From the NCBI GenBank assembly GCA_963969595.1, contig OZ018415.1, positions 23,503,782 through 23,567,781 of the forward strand: a stretch of DNA of 64,000 nt. The letters run 5' to 3'. The number at the start of each line of letters is the position of its first letter. The stretch's first letter is position 1. The position numbers and the translations under genes are program-made. Source of the DNA: Neckera pumila. Taxonomy: Eukaryota > Streptophyta > Bryopsida > Hypnales > Neckeraceae. Below the pieces are notes generated by a model, which was not told the origin of the DNA, did no database searches, and worked only from the letters and a program-made list of their open reading frames with translations. Of the stretch, positions 24,831-37,405 are shown piece by piece.

Positions 24831-25232
24831 GCTGTTCGTTTGTTTGTATGTTTTGTTTTGTTTTGATATGTTGAGATCTCCCGGACCATGCATCCTCCAA
24901 CCGCGTGCTTGGTATTGTTGGAAAGGGCTTGGCAAGGAGGGGTGCATAGGCTTTGTTTTGTGGCGTTTGGAGCTACGGTGCGGAAGTTATTGAATTTTCA
25001 AAGTATTAATAGATTAAAAAATTAAAAAAAATACTTTCACTTTGATTTTGGCTGTGTGCTTGGTACCGTTGGAGAGCCCTTGGTGAGGAGGGGTGGATGG
25101 ACTTTGTTTTGTGGCGTTTGGAGCTATGGTGTAAAAGATATTGAATTTCAAAGTTTTTATTATGAATGAGAAAACTAGAAAATTATTTTTACTATGATTT
25201 TGGCTGTGGCAATGGCACAGGACACACAAGTT
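24831..25232 (-). repeat. Family I repeat, about one and a half inverted units
   Basis: A (TTTG)-rich start, GAGATCTCCCGGACC and the GGAGGGGTGCATAGGCTTTG block match 14142-14460. A second partial unit follows from about 25050. Confidence 0.5.
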
Positions 25233-25301
25233 ATATTCACTTTTTAATCTTCTTTGCAGTGATTGGTACCTAATAGTTTTAGAAATCTTTATGTATTATT
25301 A

Positions 25302-25303
<2 letters not shown>

Positions 25304-25370
<67 letters not shown>

Positions 25371-25389
25371 CTATATCTATATCTAGAGA
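25304..25389 (+). repeat. Microsatellite (CT)n followed by (ATATCT)n
   Basis: About 31 uninterrupted CT units at 25305-25366, then a short ATATCT repeat. A frame over it encodes only alternating Leu and Ser and is not a gene. Confidence 0.95.
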
Positions 25390-26482
25390 ATCAATTTCAA
25401 ATTTTTATTTCAAAAATTTTCAAATTTTTATTTCTTAAAGTGATTTTTTCAAATTCGCCCAAACTACCCAACCTCGCAAAGAAACTACAATTTGTGCAAT
25501 AAATTTTTAACTATATAACCAAAAGTTATGAAATTTGTAGTGCCTTAAAGCTACTCCTTAACCATGTTTTGTGTGAAAAATTCAAAAAATAAAAATAAAA
25601 ATTCCATTTGTAGTGAGCTGCCAAAATATTTGTAATGCCAAAAAATGATTTTTAAGACTTTAGGGGTCAAAATCTATAATTTGATAGATATTGACAGTGT
25701 AAAAGATTCTAAAATGTACCATTACGTGTTGGTATCTTATATTCATGTAAAAGTTTGTACATTTGAAGAAATAAAAATCTATGGAATATTTCAAATCTAT
25801 GAAGAATTTCTATTTTTTGAAGAAATCTAAATCTGTAATGTATTTGAATTGTACATTAATTTTTTACTCTAGGAAGCTCTAAATCTACAAAATCCTATAG
25901 CCAAATTCCTAAATCTATGAAGTCCTAGGTTCTGTATTTTCAACCTAAATAACACAAGCTTGATGAAAATACAACATATTAGAAAAGATACAATTTCAGT
26001 GTGCACTTGCTGCAAGATGTGTGGCGCTCTAGTCAAGGGCGACGTGGACAGAACAAGTGAAAATCATAGTGGCAATGGGTAATGCCTTTGCGATTCCCAT
26101 CATAGCACTCCCAAGCGGCCAATCTAATATATATATAGTTCCATAAAATAAAAAATAAATTGAATTTGGGAATTAACCTCTAAAGTCCCAATGTCCCCTC
26201 GGGGGACAAATTGGATTTTGGGCAAATTTTTGTGACCTCAATTTTTCATGAAAAATTCTCATAAGATATAAAAATCATTAGCTATGTGGGAATATAATTT
26301 TTATTTCAATTGGTGACCGGGACCAAAAATTATACCTTAAAAAGCCTAGAATTGAACTTGGCGGTCAGCACAAAAAAATTGCAAAATGTCAAAATAAATT
26401 AAATTTTTTCTTTCCTAAAAGATTATATTTTTGTCTACATGTGAAGCTTTGATTCATTCTATTTGGACTAATAATGAGAAAG

Positions 26483-27981
26483 TTAACCCCTAAAGGACCA
26501 TGAGTGCAGATTTTGAACATTGAATGAACGGAACCACATTCTAAACTCACCAAAATGCATTTTTCATCCATCAATTTTGTTTTGAATTCTTATATTAGTT
26601 CTTTAACATTTACATGGTTTAACCCCTAAAGGACCAACATGCGTTTTTTGGCCGTATAGAAATTTTGGGCAGGTACGTGTGACTAGAGATATCCATATTT
26701 GAGGCTGAAATTTTAATAGAAGGTGGGGGCGAGGAATATCTTCTTGTGTACCAAGTTTCATGACATTTCGAAATACGAGTCAAAAGTTGTGACCTGATAT
26801 GTTACTTTTTTTCGTAACCGGGCAGTTTGGGCAGATCAGAAAAAATCATTTTTTCCAGAATTTTTTTTTGAAATTGGTTCTCTACATTTATATATACTTA
26901 AAAAGCTTTGAGTCACTCCATTTCAATCAATGAGTCAAAAGTTATGAGGGTTTTTGGTTTGCGGGCAGTTATGGATTCTCTACTCTAAAAAAAACTTTAA
27001 AGTCGTTTATTTAACTCAATTTTCAATATTTTTGGAAAAACATAAAATCCTAGGATGTAGATTGATTATTACAACATTACAACCGTTGGGATTGGCATTT
27101 TTAAATTCCATGATTAAATTTTTAACAATTTAGTATTGTAAGTCATTTTCTACTTCTTTCTACTTACTATTTTTTTCCTGTATCTTGTACAATTCCAAAT
27201 GATGTGAAATTTTTCATGCATATAGACAACTTGTTTGGGAAACTGAATTCAAAGAAGCACCACCTTTATTGGCATTTTTTCATTGAAAAGTGAGCTTGCA
27301 AAGTGCAGCTGCCCGGTTTTTCGCAGGATTGAAAAATTGTTTTTTAAGACTTTGAATGCTTATATCTTATGATCCACACGGTCGAATTTTTGGAAATTTT
27401 TACCACATGTTTTCAAAATGTCATACTACAAGATCCTACGGTTACATGTGTCAAAAATTGTTTTTTTCCAAAAATTTGGTAGTTGTATTAGAAATGGCAG
27501 TTTTGGAGCGTTTTTGGTGATTACATAGTCATGAAACTTTAGGGGTTAAATTATGAAGATTTTGCTTTGCGAATAATCTATAATTCAAAAGTTATCGGGA
27601 CTCTAGCCTCAAAAAATAACTTTTTCAGTTAAAAAATGACCCTTCAAAAATGACTTGAATTTAAATATCAAATAAAAATCTTCAAAAATAACTTAATTAG
27701 AACTCAATATTTTGAAGTTGTAGTATAAAAAATCTTTTAAAAATCACAAATATTAATTCTTTAATTGATTTTAGAAAGAATTTCTAATTTTCAGCTTCAA
27801 ATTTTATTAGAAAATATTGGTATGTATTTTTGTTGATCTAACTAAATTGATGTGATCTATAAATAGCATTTTACAACTATTGTTTGAGAGTCATCATTAA
27901 AATATTCTTCTAAATTGCATTTTATAATAGATCATCACAATTTTGGAAATCTAGATACCCCTCTGTTCCTTCAGGGGTTAA
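26483..27981 (+). mobile_element. TTAA-flanked element, family E, copy E1, inside A5 and hosting B4
   Basis: TTAACCCCTAAAGGACCATG at the left, CTTCAGGGGTTAA at the right. Leaving out B4, 572 bases remain. The interior matches 53105-53340 (CATTTTTCATCCATC/TGTCATCTATAAATT, CTTTAACATTT, AAGATTTTG-TTTGC). At the point where B4 sits, the related copy reads GTATGGTATAGATT without a break while here GGT-TTAA and TTAA-ATTATG flank B4. Confidence 0.65.
26619..27549 (+). mobile_element. TTAA-flanked element, family B, copy B4 (intact, youngest layer)
   Basis: A 931-base unit from TTAACCCCTAAAGGACC to CTTTAGGGGTTAA with perfect TTAA on both sides. Nearly identical to B1 by eye. It sits in E1, which sits in A5, so it is the most recent insertion of the stack. 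No transposase frame. Confidence 0.75.
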
Positions 27982-28119
27982 AGGACAATCTTGTTTTTTG
28001 GGGCAATCTAAGCTTTTTTTTGAAAAAATCTTGTAGGATTCATTTTTTAATACAATGTTTACAATTTTTCAAAAAAGTTGTTTGACAAAGTTGTGCTTGC
28101 TTGCTAAAACAATCTCACC

Positions 28120-28332
28120 CATTAAGAAAAATTTCAGCCTTCCAGAAGGCCCCTAAAGAATTGATTTACGGAACCCCTTTGGTGCAATTTCAGAATGAAT
28201 AAAAAAATATTTTTTCTTAAAAAAATATATGTTTTTTTTTAAAATATATGTTTTTTTTCAAAAAATATTAAAAAAATATTAATCTGACGTAGCACTACTA
28301 GTGCCACATCAGCACCTAAATTTTAAGTATTA

Positions 28333-28372
<40 letters not shown>

Positions 28373-28462
28373 ATTTAATTTAATTTAATTTAATTTTTCC
28401 ATAATTGCAACGGGCGGGTGCCAAACTCGTGGCCTTTTGGAGGGCTGAAATTTTTCCTAATG
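28120..28462. mobile_element. Inverted-end element F4 inserted in A5, with (TA)n and (TTTAA)n core
   Basis: CATTAAGAAAAATTTCAGCC and its inverse GGCTGAAATTTTTCCTAATG bound 343 bases. The core holds a (TA) run at about 28336-28369 followed by (TTTAA)n. The surrounding A5 sequence reads CAATCTCACC before and ATTGGAATT after, which joins to the uninterrupted family A sequence without an obvious duplication. Confidence 0.6.
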
Positions 28463-28893
28463 ATTGGAATTATTATGTTTCAATCCCATCTTTGAGCTAT
28501 TAACAATTTAGCATTTTTTTCAATCTTGGACCTACTTCTACTTAGCAATTTTTTAAAGAATGAAAACCAAGTGTTTTATTTCTGACACTTTTTCTTAGAC
28601 TTTCAGCTCAACTCTTCAACATAAAATTTTTTAAATTCAAAGTCATCTAAAATTGCAGGCCAGTGTTCAAAAACAAATTCTTTTTCAACTTTGAATGCTA
28701 ATATCTTTCAATCTATATGGTCAAATTTCATGAAATTTTTACGGCACATGATCTCAGACAAGTGAAGTACAAGTTTTATGGTTAGATTAAAAAAAAATGT
28801 TTTTTTTTGTTTCTTGGGTGAATGCAACAAAAATGACAGTTTTGAGTGGTTTTTGATAGAAAACCATTCAAAACTTGGGATTTTACGGATTAA

Positions 28894-29455
28894 AGGATGG
28901 TCAAAATGTCAAATATGATACAATCACAATTATTTTAATAGCATTTGAGTCCCATATTGATTAATATAGCTTAGAAGCGCTCATATATAATTCAAAAGAT
29001 TGTCCACAATCTCGTCCTTGAGGTTGACATTTTGAAGTAGTTCATACCGATTATCAGAAGCATCATTGTCCATTGAGAATAGCAATATCCCCTTGCTTCT
29101 CTAGCTCCAAAAACAGGAAGTTACTTTTAGCATTGAGACCCTTGACGAGGTGCACTTGCCACTGACTGCCGTTGGCTCATGCAAAAAAGAAGGTATATCA
29201 TAGAGAGCATTGATTCCACAACAAGGGATCTAGAAACCCAAAACTGCTACACTCCCGGAAACAAAGATAAGGTCAACCAAGGAATTTTTTATTTCTCTTC
29301 TAACATATAACATTTTTACATGAAGTTTCACACACATACAGCTAATAGACAATACACAACTATAGGTGCAGTTTCACCATCTATCACAATGCACAACATG
29401 AGGAAAGTGAAAAGCTCAAAATACAAGTTGTGCAAGCTGGAAATTGGGTCAAGGT
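28894..29455. other. Gene-poor DNA between the nested elements and the transposase relic
   Basis: No supported gene. It may include the 3' part of the mariner-like element, whose ends I could not locate. Confidence 0.35.
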
Positions 29456-30517
29456 CATGTGTAGTTTTTTGTAGGCAAATGCTTGCATATTAGTTTCAAA
29501 GCAGTGACATATTGCCTCAATAGTCTGTTGACCTTCTTTGACGCATCAAGACTTGCATGCAATGAATTTTCATAGTCTGAACAAGCCCTTGATATGATTC
29601 GAGTCAAGTGCTCACCATGAGGTCTCAATGGCTTATTTGAGCTTTGTTGTGTTTCCATATTGCTTTTTGTTGGCATACACAATACATGACAACATATCCA
29701 AAACATTCCCACTAGTATTCAAATCTAGAGAAACGCATGCCATTGCATAGGCATGATCTGATGCTCACGCAGCCAAGCTTAGATGACATGTGTCATATGG
29801 ATTGATGCATTATCATACTAGAAAATCATATTGTTGTCATGTACATGCAAAGAAAATGGCAGTAGGTGATCCTCTGATGTCTTTGTGTATAAAGATTCTA
29901 TTATGTTTGCCATGCAGAAACAAGACTGTGGATTGACCTTTGCTGCTGATTGCAGCCCAAACCATGGTTTGAACCTCCACCCTACTGGCAGCAAGAAAAG
30001 ACATTGACTTCCTTTTGTAGGTTATGCCAATAGTATTTGAAGCCATCGGGACCATCTAGGTTGAATTTCTTCTCATTGGTGAATACTTTATTGTTCTATT
30101 TGTCTCCAAAATCAGTGTGGTCATGATTCCACTGGATGCGTCATTGCTTGTGCTCACAGGTCAACGTAGGTGCTCCTTTGCGCTTTGCAAACTTTAAGCG
30201 CTTATTGTCATTGAGTAGTTGCCTTACACGGCAACTAGAAAGGATGAAATTGATGTCACTAACCAACTTTGAGGAGGTCCTTCCCATCTTTGATGCTTCA
30301 CAAAATAGCTTGGCCTTGTCCTTTACACTCACTTTGGCCCCTAGATGATTGCTATAGTTTTGTCCATATCCCTTAGGATCCTTTAAAAATGTGTTAACCA
30401 CATTTGGAGACCATTTCAACAGCTTTGCTATTGTTGTTGTCCTTCCGCTCATTCCCTCTTCACTTGCCTAGAAATGATCCTTTGCTCTTCATTGCTCAAA
30501 GTCATTTTTCTACCCAT
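29456..30517 (-). pseudogene. Decayed Tc1/mariner-like transposase
   Basis: Read on the minus strand from ATG at 30517, about 354 codons of frame remain recognisable with several stops and shifts, close to the normal length of a Tc1-type transposase. In order: an N-terminal part (MGRKMTLSNEEQR, a shift after about 22 codons, then TIAKLLKWSPNVV as a possible helix-turn-helix), a central KVFTNEKKFNLDGPDGFKYY (about 30090-30030), then QGGG-MVWAAIS, a DNASIH motif (about 29800), WLREHQIM, a LDLNTSGNVLDMLS segment and a tail. In the family, the first catalytic Asp lies in FTDEKKF and the last acid in LNPIENVW; here they read Asn and Gly, so the enzyme could not work even without the stops. The terminal repeats were not found. 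Confidence 0.8.
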
Positions 30518-32732
30518 GATACAACAAACAAATGTGCAACACATACATACAAGTACCTATAGAGTAATTTCCTCCTTGTAGAAATCGCTTGCAACCTATA
30601 TATTGTTGCCAAAAGTTGCATGACCCTATTACAATTTCTAGCAACTGTCGTTGCCGCCTTGCATTTCTTCACTTTTTTCATGTTCTCCATTGCAAATGTG
30701 TACCCAATGTTGTATTACCATTTATTATATGTGTATACAATTTTACCTAAAGATACACTATGTATAATGAAAAATGAAAAAATTATGTGGCTGATCCTAT
30801 CTTCATTTCTAGGAGTGTACACAATGAGTAGCTAGCTCCAACATATCCACTTGAGCTAAATGTACACATAAGTGATCAAGAAATCTACATTAAGGGTCTG
30901 GTTGAATGTTCAGAAAAATTCTTGTACTACTTCGAATGGTCTTCTTACTCAAAACCTCTAGCAGTTATACTAGAGCTTGTTGGTTGATGTGTATACTACT
31001 AGAGCATCATTCTATTTCCATTGTTGTGTGCCCATTTAAGCACATCCTCTTTGGGGTTGACTTTCCTTGTGCTACTCTCTGTAGTTGAATGACATACCTT
31101 TTTATCTTCCCTCCCTTGCAACTTGAGCAAAAAGATTTTTTTTGTTGCAGCATGCACTATGGTGTGGGCCTTTCCTTCTACACTGCGCATTTATAAGCCT
31201 TTTCTTTCTACATCAAAATTCATTGCTTCTCCTTAAAATGTTGGTCTAATACAAAAATGTATTTCTAATGCAGATATGTAAATAGCAAGTTTGTCTCCAA
31301 CATGTTTGTTGTCACCTTTGGGGGTGGCATTTCTGGAAGTGCTAAAGTAAGAGTTACTTTAGCATTCCCTTCCTATATGTCATCCTCTAGGAATATCTAG
31401 AAAATCGGATCTTTGATTATATTTTGAATCTCTTTTTGAAGGTGATGCTGTTCACGCTAGCCTAGAACTCTAGGACTTGCGCTACTTGAAGGTACCTTAT
31501 AAAAACATCTTAGGAGCCTTTGTTAATGTCTCCTTCAATAGTTAGAATTTAGATTAGGTAAAGAAAAGAAGAAATTTGCGTCCAAGCAATCATTCGAGCT
31601 TTGTGTTCTAATTGGTGGTAAAACCCTATTAGATTTCCTACCACAATTCTTGATGATTGCGCTCTCTGCCTCCAAGTTGGGCAATGTTGCAATATGTGTC
31701 TTTAAAAAATATGAATTGAAATTTATTTTTAACAAAAATGAAGTCCACAAATGGAAAAGCTTTTTTAGGATCATGATGGGTCGAGACATGTTGCCATAAG
31801 AAGCAAGAACTAAAATAGAGAATAGGCCAATTTTCAACAAGCAAGTGCTTTAGAGATTAGTTTTCTACACACTATAAAAACAAAGTACATTGCTAAATTT
31901 GGGGAGGGTCAAACATTCAAACTTGGTGAAGAAATGAACAAAAACATTGAACTATATGAAACAACATTAGAGGCAAAACTAACCTCATATATAGCCATTC
32001 GACATTGCCTTTCTATTGTTGGCTTTATAGGGTGGCATGTGTTATTTTGGCTCAATGTCATTGTAAGAAGATAAATTGAGTAATGATGGTCTCAGAAGTT
32101 GGGCGACAGATCTTGCAATCTAGATGTCGGGCCTAGGTCAAGCAATCTTAGCAAGGATTCGGAGGCCTCCTTTAAGCATTCTAGTTTCATATAAGAATTG
32201 CACAAAAAAGGGTTTAGAACAACTTTGATGTACCTTATGTGTGATATTTGCCTTTTATAGTAGTGGATGCTGCTAGAGCTACTACATCACACGTAGTGAT
32301 GCCATCAAGCAAAATCCGGCTACCTTGCAATATAGATTGCTCATGTTAAGCCATGCACTATAGAATTTAGTATATTGAGAGACATCACCCTAGAAGCAAT
32401 GCACTAATAATGAGAGACATCACCCTAGAAGCAATGCTTATAAGAAGAAGCTTTACCAGTTCACTTTGCTGTAGGAAACACATACAATACCTTACAAAAC
32501 TATTCCAATCATTGGAGCTTCTAGATTCAAAAGTAAGTGCAAGACAAATGGATGTCCAAACTTTCAAGTAGTAGTTTCAGGCATATATTACATCCAATCT
32601 AGTTCACATTTGTAAAAACTCCAACTAAAGCAAGTATCATTGAGAAAAAAATGAAAGCTAAAAAACAATATATATATAGTGGTATAGTTTTGTGAGTGCT
32701 CTAACTATGCTAGCTAATATTTTGTCTAATAT

Positions 32733-32831
<99 letters not shown>

Positions 32832-33441
32832 TTATTAGACGGGATTATTGAGGAAAAAACACAAGCTGTTTTTTTCGACATCACCTAAAATCCGTCTGAA
32901 AAATTACAAAACATGATCTAAAACGCGGGTTTCTTCTAGTGTTTGACGATGCCCATGCTCATTGAAGCGACCTTCACTTTTGTATACAAGTCCTAATCTA
33001 TGATTGATCATACTATTCAAAATCATAATTCTACCACCACTATGCTTATTGTCTCTATAACAATGCACGTTGACAACTCATAAGGGTCACAATTGAATCT
33101 AACACTATGAGATTCCAGTAGAGTAAAATTGATTGATTCGAGACTTGTCAAAGAAAATGACACGACTCCAATCATCTACAGTCCAATCTAAATGGACTCT
33201 TGCAAAGTCTTAGGAATACTTTACACTATGGTTGTCCAAGTTGAGAGGGTGTGAGACTGAGTGGCCAAACTTTGTCAAGAGTTGAAAATTTGAGCAATAA
33301 GTAAGCAATAAAATATAGGAATTGAAGCCTTTATACGGCCATAGTGTGAAACCTTCCAAGGTCAAGCCTAAAGTCCAAACTCTTAGCAATGAACTCCCAC
33401 TGCCTCTTGATCTAGATGGCTATAGTATGAAGTCTCCAAAG
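30518..33441. other. Gene-poor DNA, no supported gene
   Basis: Only short frames without domains. It contains the (TA)n tract described separately and, just after it, a right-hand CACTA-like end (GGGTTTCTTCTAGTG, ending 32941) with the interior GACATCACCTAAAATCCGTC shared with the CACTA MITE at 33442; its left end is lost or hidden by the TA tract. Confidence 0.4.
32735..32828. repeat. (TA)n microsatellite, about 45 units
   Basis: Uninterrupted alternating TA. Length in the assembly should be treated with caution, as such tracts collapse easily. Confidence 0.95.
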
Positions 33442-33658
33442 CACTATAAGAAAACCTTATTTTAGGTGACATTCAATATAATAATCAACATTTAAGTGAA
33501 CGGGTTTTAGGTGACATAAAAAAAAATGGCAACTTGTGTTTCCATATTCCAATATAACATCAATGGACATCATTGTTGACATAAAAACACAGGTGTTTTT
33601 TTTGACATCCTCTAAAATCCGTTCACTTAGATGTAAAAAAACTTGGTTTCTTATAGTG
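33442..33658 (+). mobile_element. CACTA-type MITE with 3-bp target duplication AAG
   Basis: CACTATAAGAAAACC at the left, GGTTTCTTATAGTG at the right, AAG on both sides (33439-33441 and 33659-33661). The interior contains TTGTTGACATAAAAACACAG and ACATCCTCTAAAATCCGT, shared with the shorter element at 52086-52226. Non-coding, 217 bases. Confidence 0.85.
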
Positions 33659-36271
33659 AAGGCCAAGCCCAAAGTCCAAACCCATACCAATCTAATGGTT
33701 GAGATATAGTTTGTTTTTTCTCTTTAAAAAAAATTTCTATAGGTTCTCTACCATAGTTTGGATCTCCATTTCTAGGTGATTCAAACTTCCTCTGAGAGTC
33801 TATACCCACCATGTAGGTAGTTGGAAGGCAATGGGCTTTGGACTTGTGCCTTCTAGTATGAAGGATCAAGAGGCCAAACTCTTGGTTTCTTAAAATGTGA
33901 TTAGTGGAAACCCTCGGCCTTTCAACCTTTGGCTATAGTGTGAAGTTCCTCTAAGGGTGATTTGACATTCTTGAATGGGAGACATGGGTTTTTTGGCTTC
34001 ACTTGTGATTGTAAACCACCTGTACATAAAGCACGTCTCACTTTTTCAATACACGCTTGCATTCCAAATGCCTCTTGCATATTCATCATAGCCTCTACAG
34101 TAGTGCAAAAATTTCTTCTAGTAAAATTCAATACACAAGACCATTCCATTGCAATAGTCAATTTTCTTGATATACTTCTATGTGATGATTCTTTGGATGA
34201 TTCCACATCCAAAACATACTTTTGTCAAAGCCTTTGCGCACTTCCAACACCCGCATGCAAACTCCATTGACACTCCTCTAATAGTACCTCCTCTTTGCAA
34301 AATAGAAATGACATTTGACATTTTTTGAAAAGATAATGCACACACCATCTTTTCTACTTGGTAGCAAGAACTTCAAAGTACAAAGAATTGTAGAATTAGT
34401 CTCTACATAGACTAGTATATAATTCTATAGCAAAGAATAGAAGGCCTATCAATATTGACAAGCTTTTGAAGTCATTTTGTTTTGGAATCGTGCACTCACA
34501 ATTCCAATAAATTGTACGACTGAACTTACTATTTTCATGCATAGATAGTTATGTATGTCATTAGCTTTGATAGGTGGCTTTTTAACTTAGATTAGAAGTT
34601 TATTGCAAATTTCATATGGTCATTTGCATTGGCAAGTCAGCATGCTACTTTTCAAACTGCGTGTGTGCATTTTGTTACACCTCCAGTCAAAAATAGGTAC
34701 CTACGGCCAACATCTTCCAAAAAATCAGAACTAATTCAATATTACTTCAAAAATTATAAACTGCTTCTGTTGTGTGCCACTTCTTTTCATCTTTCTCTAA
34801 AAAACAAGTGAAAAATCTTCCCATCCATGGAAGCCCATGAGAAAGGCAGACCATCCTTTAAGTGGGCACTTTCAGAGCATCCTATCTTATGTCCACTTTC
34901 AGAAATTCTTGAAGGAGACACCCAACTTTTTGCCATCATTGATTTACTGGCAAGAATATTTTAATCCTTGGGCACAAATGAATGCATAAAGGAGACTACA
35001 GATTTTCCACATTTAGAAGGTGATTGCAAGTTTGCAACATCATTTGATTGTAAGCAAATGCTAAACCCTAGATTTCAATTAAAGAGGAAACTGAAAGCAA
35101 GGAAGAAAATTAGGCATCTGTGCATGTCAACAACCAAAGCTCAAGCCTATAGGAGATAACTATTACTATTGATGTAGCCGCAATAATCTTATGCTGCACC
35201 TTGGCATAGAGTGTCACCACTTGTGCTAGGTATGATTATGTGTATGGGCTTTGGAACAATTTCTTTTTGGGGCCTTATGAGGCCCAAATGCCTCAAAAAA
35301 AATGGTCACATCAAGCCTATAGGAAAAATTTGAAGAAAAATTGGATGATAATGCCAAATTGCTCCAATTTAAAAAATAAATTTGGATGGAATTGCCATAT
35401 TTGGCTACATCATTTCCTCGTATGTTGCCACTTCAGTACTTCTCCAAAAATAAAAATACCAATTGACTTACAAAGTGAATCAATTTCCGCGGAGGGATCC
35501 CTAAATTTTTTTGGAGAATAGCATCAATCATAAATTGTGTGAAATAAGGGAACCAAAAGCTGGAGTTTGACGAAAACACAAGACAAAACATTTAGAAGCA
35601 CCAAAACTACAATCTAATGGAGTCTGGTGTTTTTTTTTTACTATTCTTAGTTAAACCCTCCTCTGATACCTTTGCTACAAATTGAAGAGACCTTTACAGT
35701 TAACTCTAATTTCAAAGAATAGATCAAAAAATAGATTACCAGCTTTCCTCTATATCGCTTAGGGGTTAACTAAATTTGTCTATCAACATTAGATCAATTC
35801 AAGTACCACATAGCTTTGGAAATTAGTAGGGAAAATTTGGATGGTGTCTAAAATTTTTTCTGAAAATTTGAAAAAAAAATCTTTGTTGCTAATTCTAAAT
35901 ATCCAAAAATTATAATTGAGAAAGTTTAGAAAAATAACAACATTTATGCATGAATAGAAAAATCAATCCAAAATTAGGAATGTCAAAAATTCAAAAAAAG
36001 GAAAGTGTTGAAAGCCAATAAATCCAAATCAAGCTGCCAAATTGTCGAATTACAAAAACTAAGCTATTTTGGCAACGAGGTGCCAAAACTAACCTATGTA
36101 TATGATAATGACCAACATTGATTATTACACTGACTATGTGAGAGTGCGGATGTAATGCTGAGGTTGGAGGTCAATACCGGAACTACACAAGCAAAAGAAT
36201 TTCATGTCATTGTCATTTGGTTCAAGCTAATACAACAAGGTTTTAAATGGATTTAGATATGACTTATGAAA
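33659..36271. other. Gene-poor DNA with worn repeats
   Basis: A worn copy of family H can be traced at about 34600-34905 (AACTAATTCAATATTACTTCA, CCATGGAAGCCCATGAGAAAGG, TTTCAGAGCATCCTATCTTA). A lone TTAGGGGTTAA end stands at 35759-35769 without a convincing partner. Short frames at 33922-34212 (-) and 34968-35159 (+) have no recognisable domain. Confidence 0.4.
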
Positions 36272-36897
36272 TACTACCTCTGTTTGGAAGTAGTATATCT
36301 ATTGTTACCCCCCTAAAGACCCAAGGCCCTTTTTCTTCTCAAAACTGCCATTTCTATAGCAAAGAGTACAAAAATTGATTTTTTTTTTGCACATCCAACC
36401 ATAGGATCTTACATCATGTGGAACTTTTTTTTTTTTTAAATTGTAAAAATTGCTTTCAAAAATGAATCCTACAAGTTATTTTTTTCAGGAAAATGCTCTA
36501 AGTGCCCCCAAAACAAAATTGTCTATAACTTTCTCATAACAAATCCAAATGGAATGAATAAAAGTTTTCCACATAGACAAAAATATAATCTATAGGGATT
36601 AAAAATTCAAAAAAGAAAATTCAAATTTTTGCAAATTTTTTTTTGCTGCCCCTTCTCCCCTATTTTGAGCTTATTTGGGCATAACTTTTATTCCTAGCCA
36701 CCGATTGAAAAAAAAATTATACTCCCACAAAGCTTATCAGTTTTTCTATCTTCAAAAAAGTTTCAAAAAATAGGATAAAATTTAGCCTGTAGATACCTAC
36801 CCAAAGTCTCATTTGTCCCCCAAAGGGATAATGGTCCTTTAGGGATTAATTATATTGCTAAGTGAAATGGATACACTATTTCCAAACATAGGTAGTA
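36272..36897 (+). mobile_element. Stowaway-like MITE split by a family A element
   Basis: TACTACCTCTGTTTGGAAGT at the left, ATTTCCAAACATAGGTAGTA at the right: the typical TA-CTMCCTCYG end of Stowaway MITEs. Only about 80 bases are its own; the rest is A6. Confidence 0.65.
36305..36849 (-). mobile_element. TTAA-type element, family A, copy A6, internally deleted
   Basis: TTACCCCCCTAAAGACC at the left (inner end), GGTCCTTTAGGGATTAA at the right (outer end with GTCCCCCAAAGGGAT). About 545 bases remain; the middle third of the family A sequence is missing between roughly 36425 and 36430. Inserted in a Stowaway-like MITE. Confidence 0.65.
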
Positions 36898-37405
36898 CTT
36901 TGTAGTATGGTTTTTTTGCACTTTTTTTACATTTTTTTTACTTATTCAATTTGTTCAATTATTCAACTTTTCTGATAATTCACGACTTATTCATGTTTTT
37001 CCCATATAACGCATTTCAGTGCATTGAAATCAAGCTCCGTAAATTGAAAAAAAATTTGACTCAAAACTGCTGAAATATACGGGAATGGGTTCCCTCCCTT
37101 AATGACTTAAGTAATGGATCAGGTACTGACAGGACTCAAGTTAATACAATTCGTGTAAGAACATAACTTATTTTCAAAGTTTTAATGACTTCAGATACTC
37201 CCCTCATATTCTACTATTCTACTAGTAGCCACTAATTAAACAAATACAAATAAAATTTAGTGATTTCCAGTAGGAAAATGCAATAAAAAGCAACCAGTTT
37301 AACTTCTCTCGCACAAACTGAATTAACTTGAGTAGTATAATCCAAGAGTTTTTTTTTGTCATGTTGGTAATCCCATGGGTTGCATTTGCGACGACTAGGG
37401 TACAC

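Larger units (their letters stand above)
26173..28893 (+). mobile_element. Family A element A5, host of a nested insertion stack
   Basis: The outer end TTAACCTCTAAAGTCCC with GTCCCCTCGGGGGACAAATTGG stands at 26173; the inner end (ACGGATTAA) closes at about 28893. It is interrupted twice: by E1 (26483-27981, itself carrying B4) and by F4 (28120-28462). Without the inserts about 880 bases remain, collinear with A1. At the first break A5 reads GAGAAAG-TTAA, resumes TTAA-AGGACAATCTTG, and A1 reads GAGAAAGTTATGGACATTCTTG across the same point, which shows a duplicated TTAA. Confidence 0.7.

Noticed and set aside
25263..25502. A frame with a long Leu-Ser repeat
   Set aside because: It is produced by the (CT)n microsatellite.
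34968..35159. A 63-codon plus-strand frame with a basic middle
   Set aside because: Short, in repeat-rich DNA, no homology recognised and no splice context.
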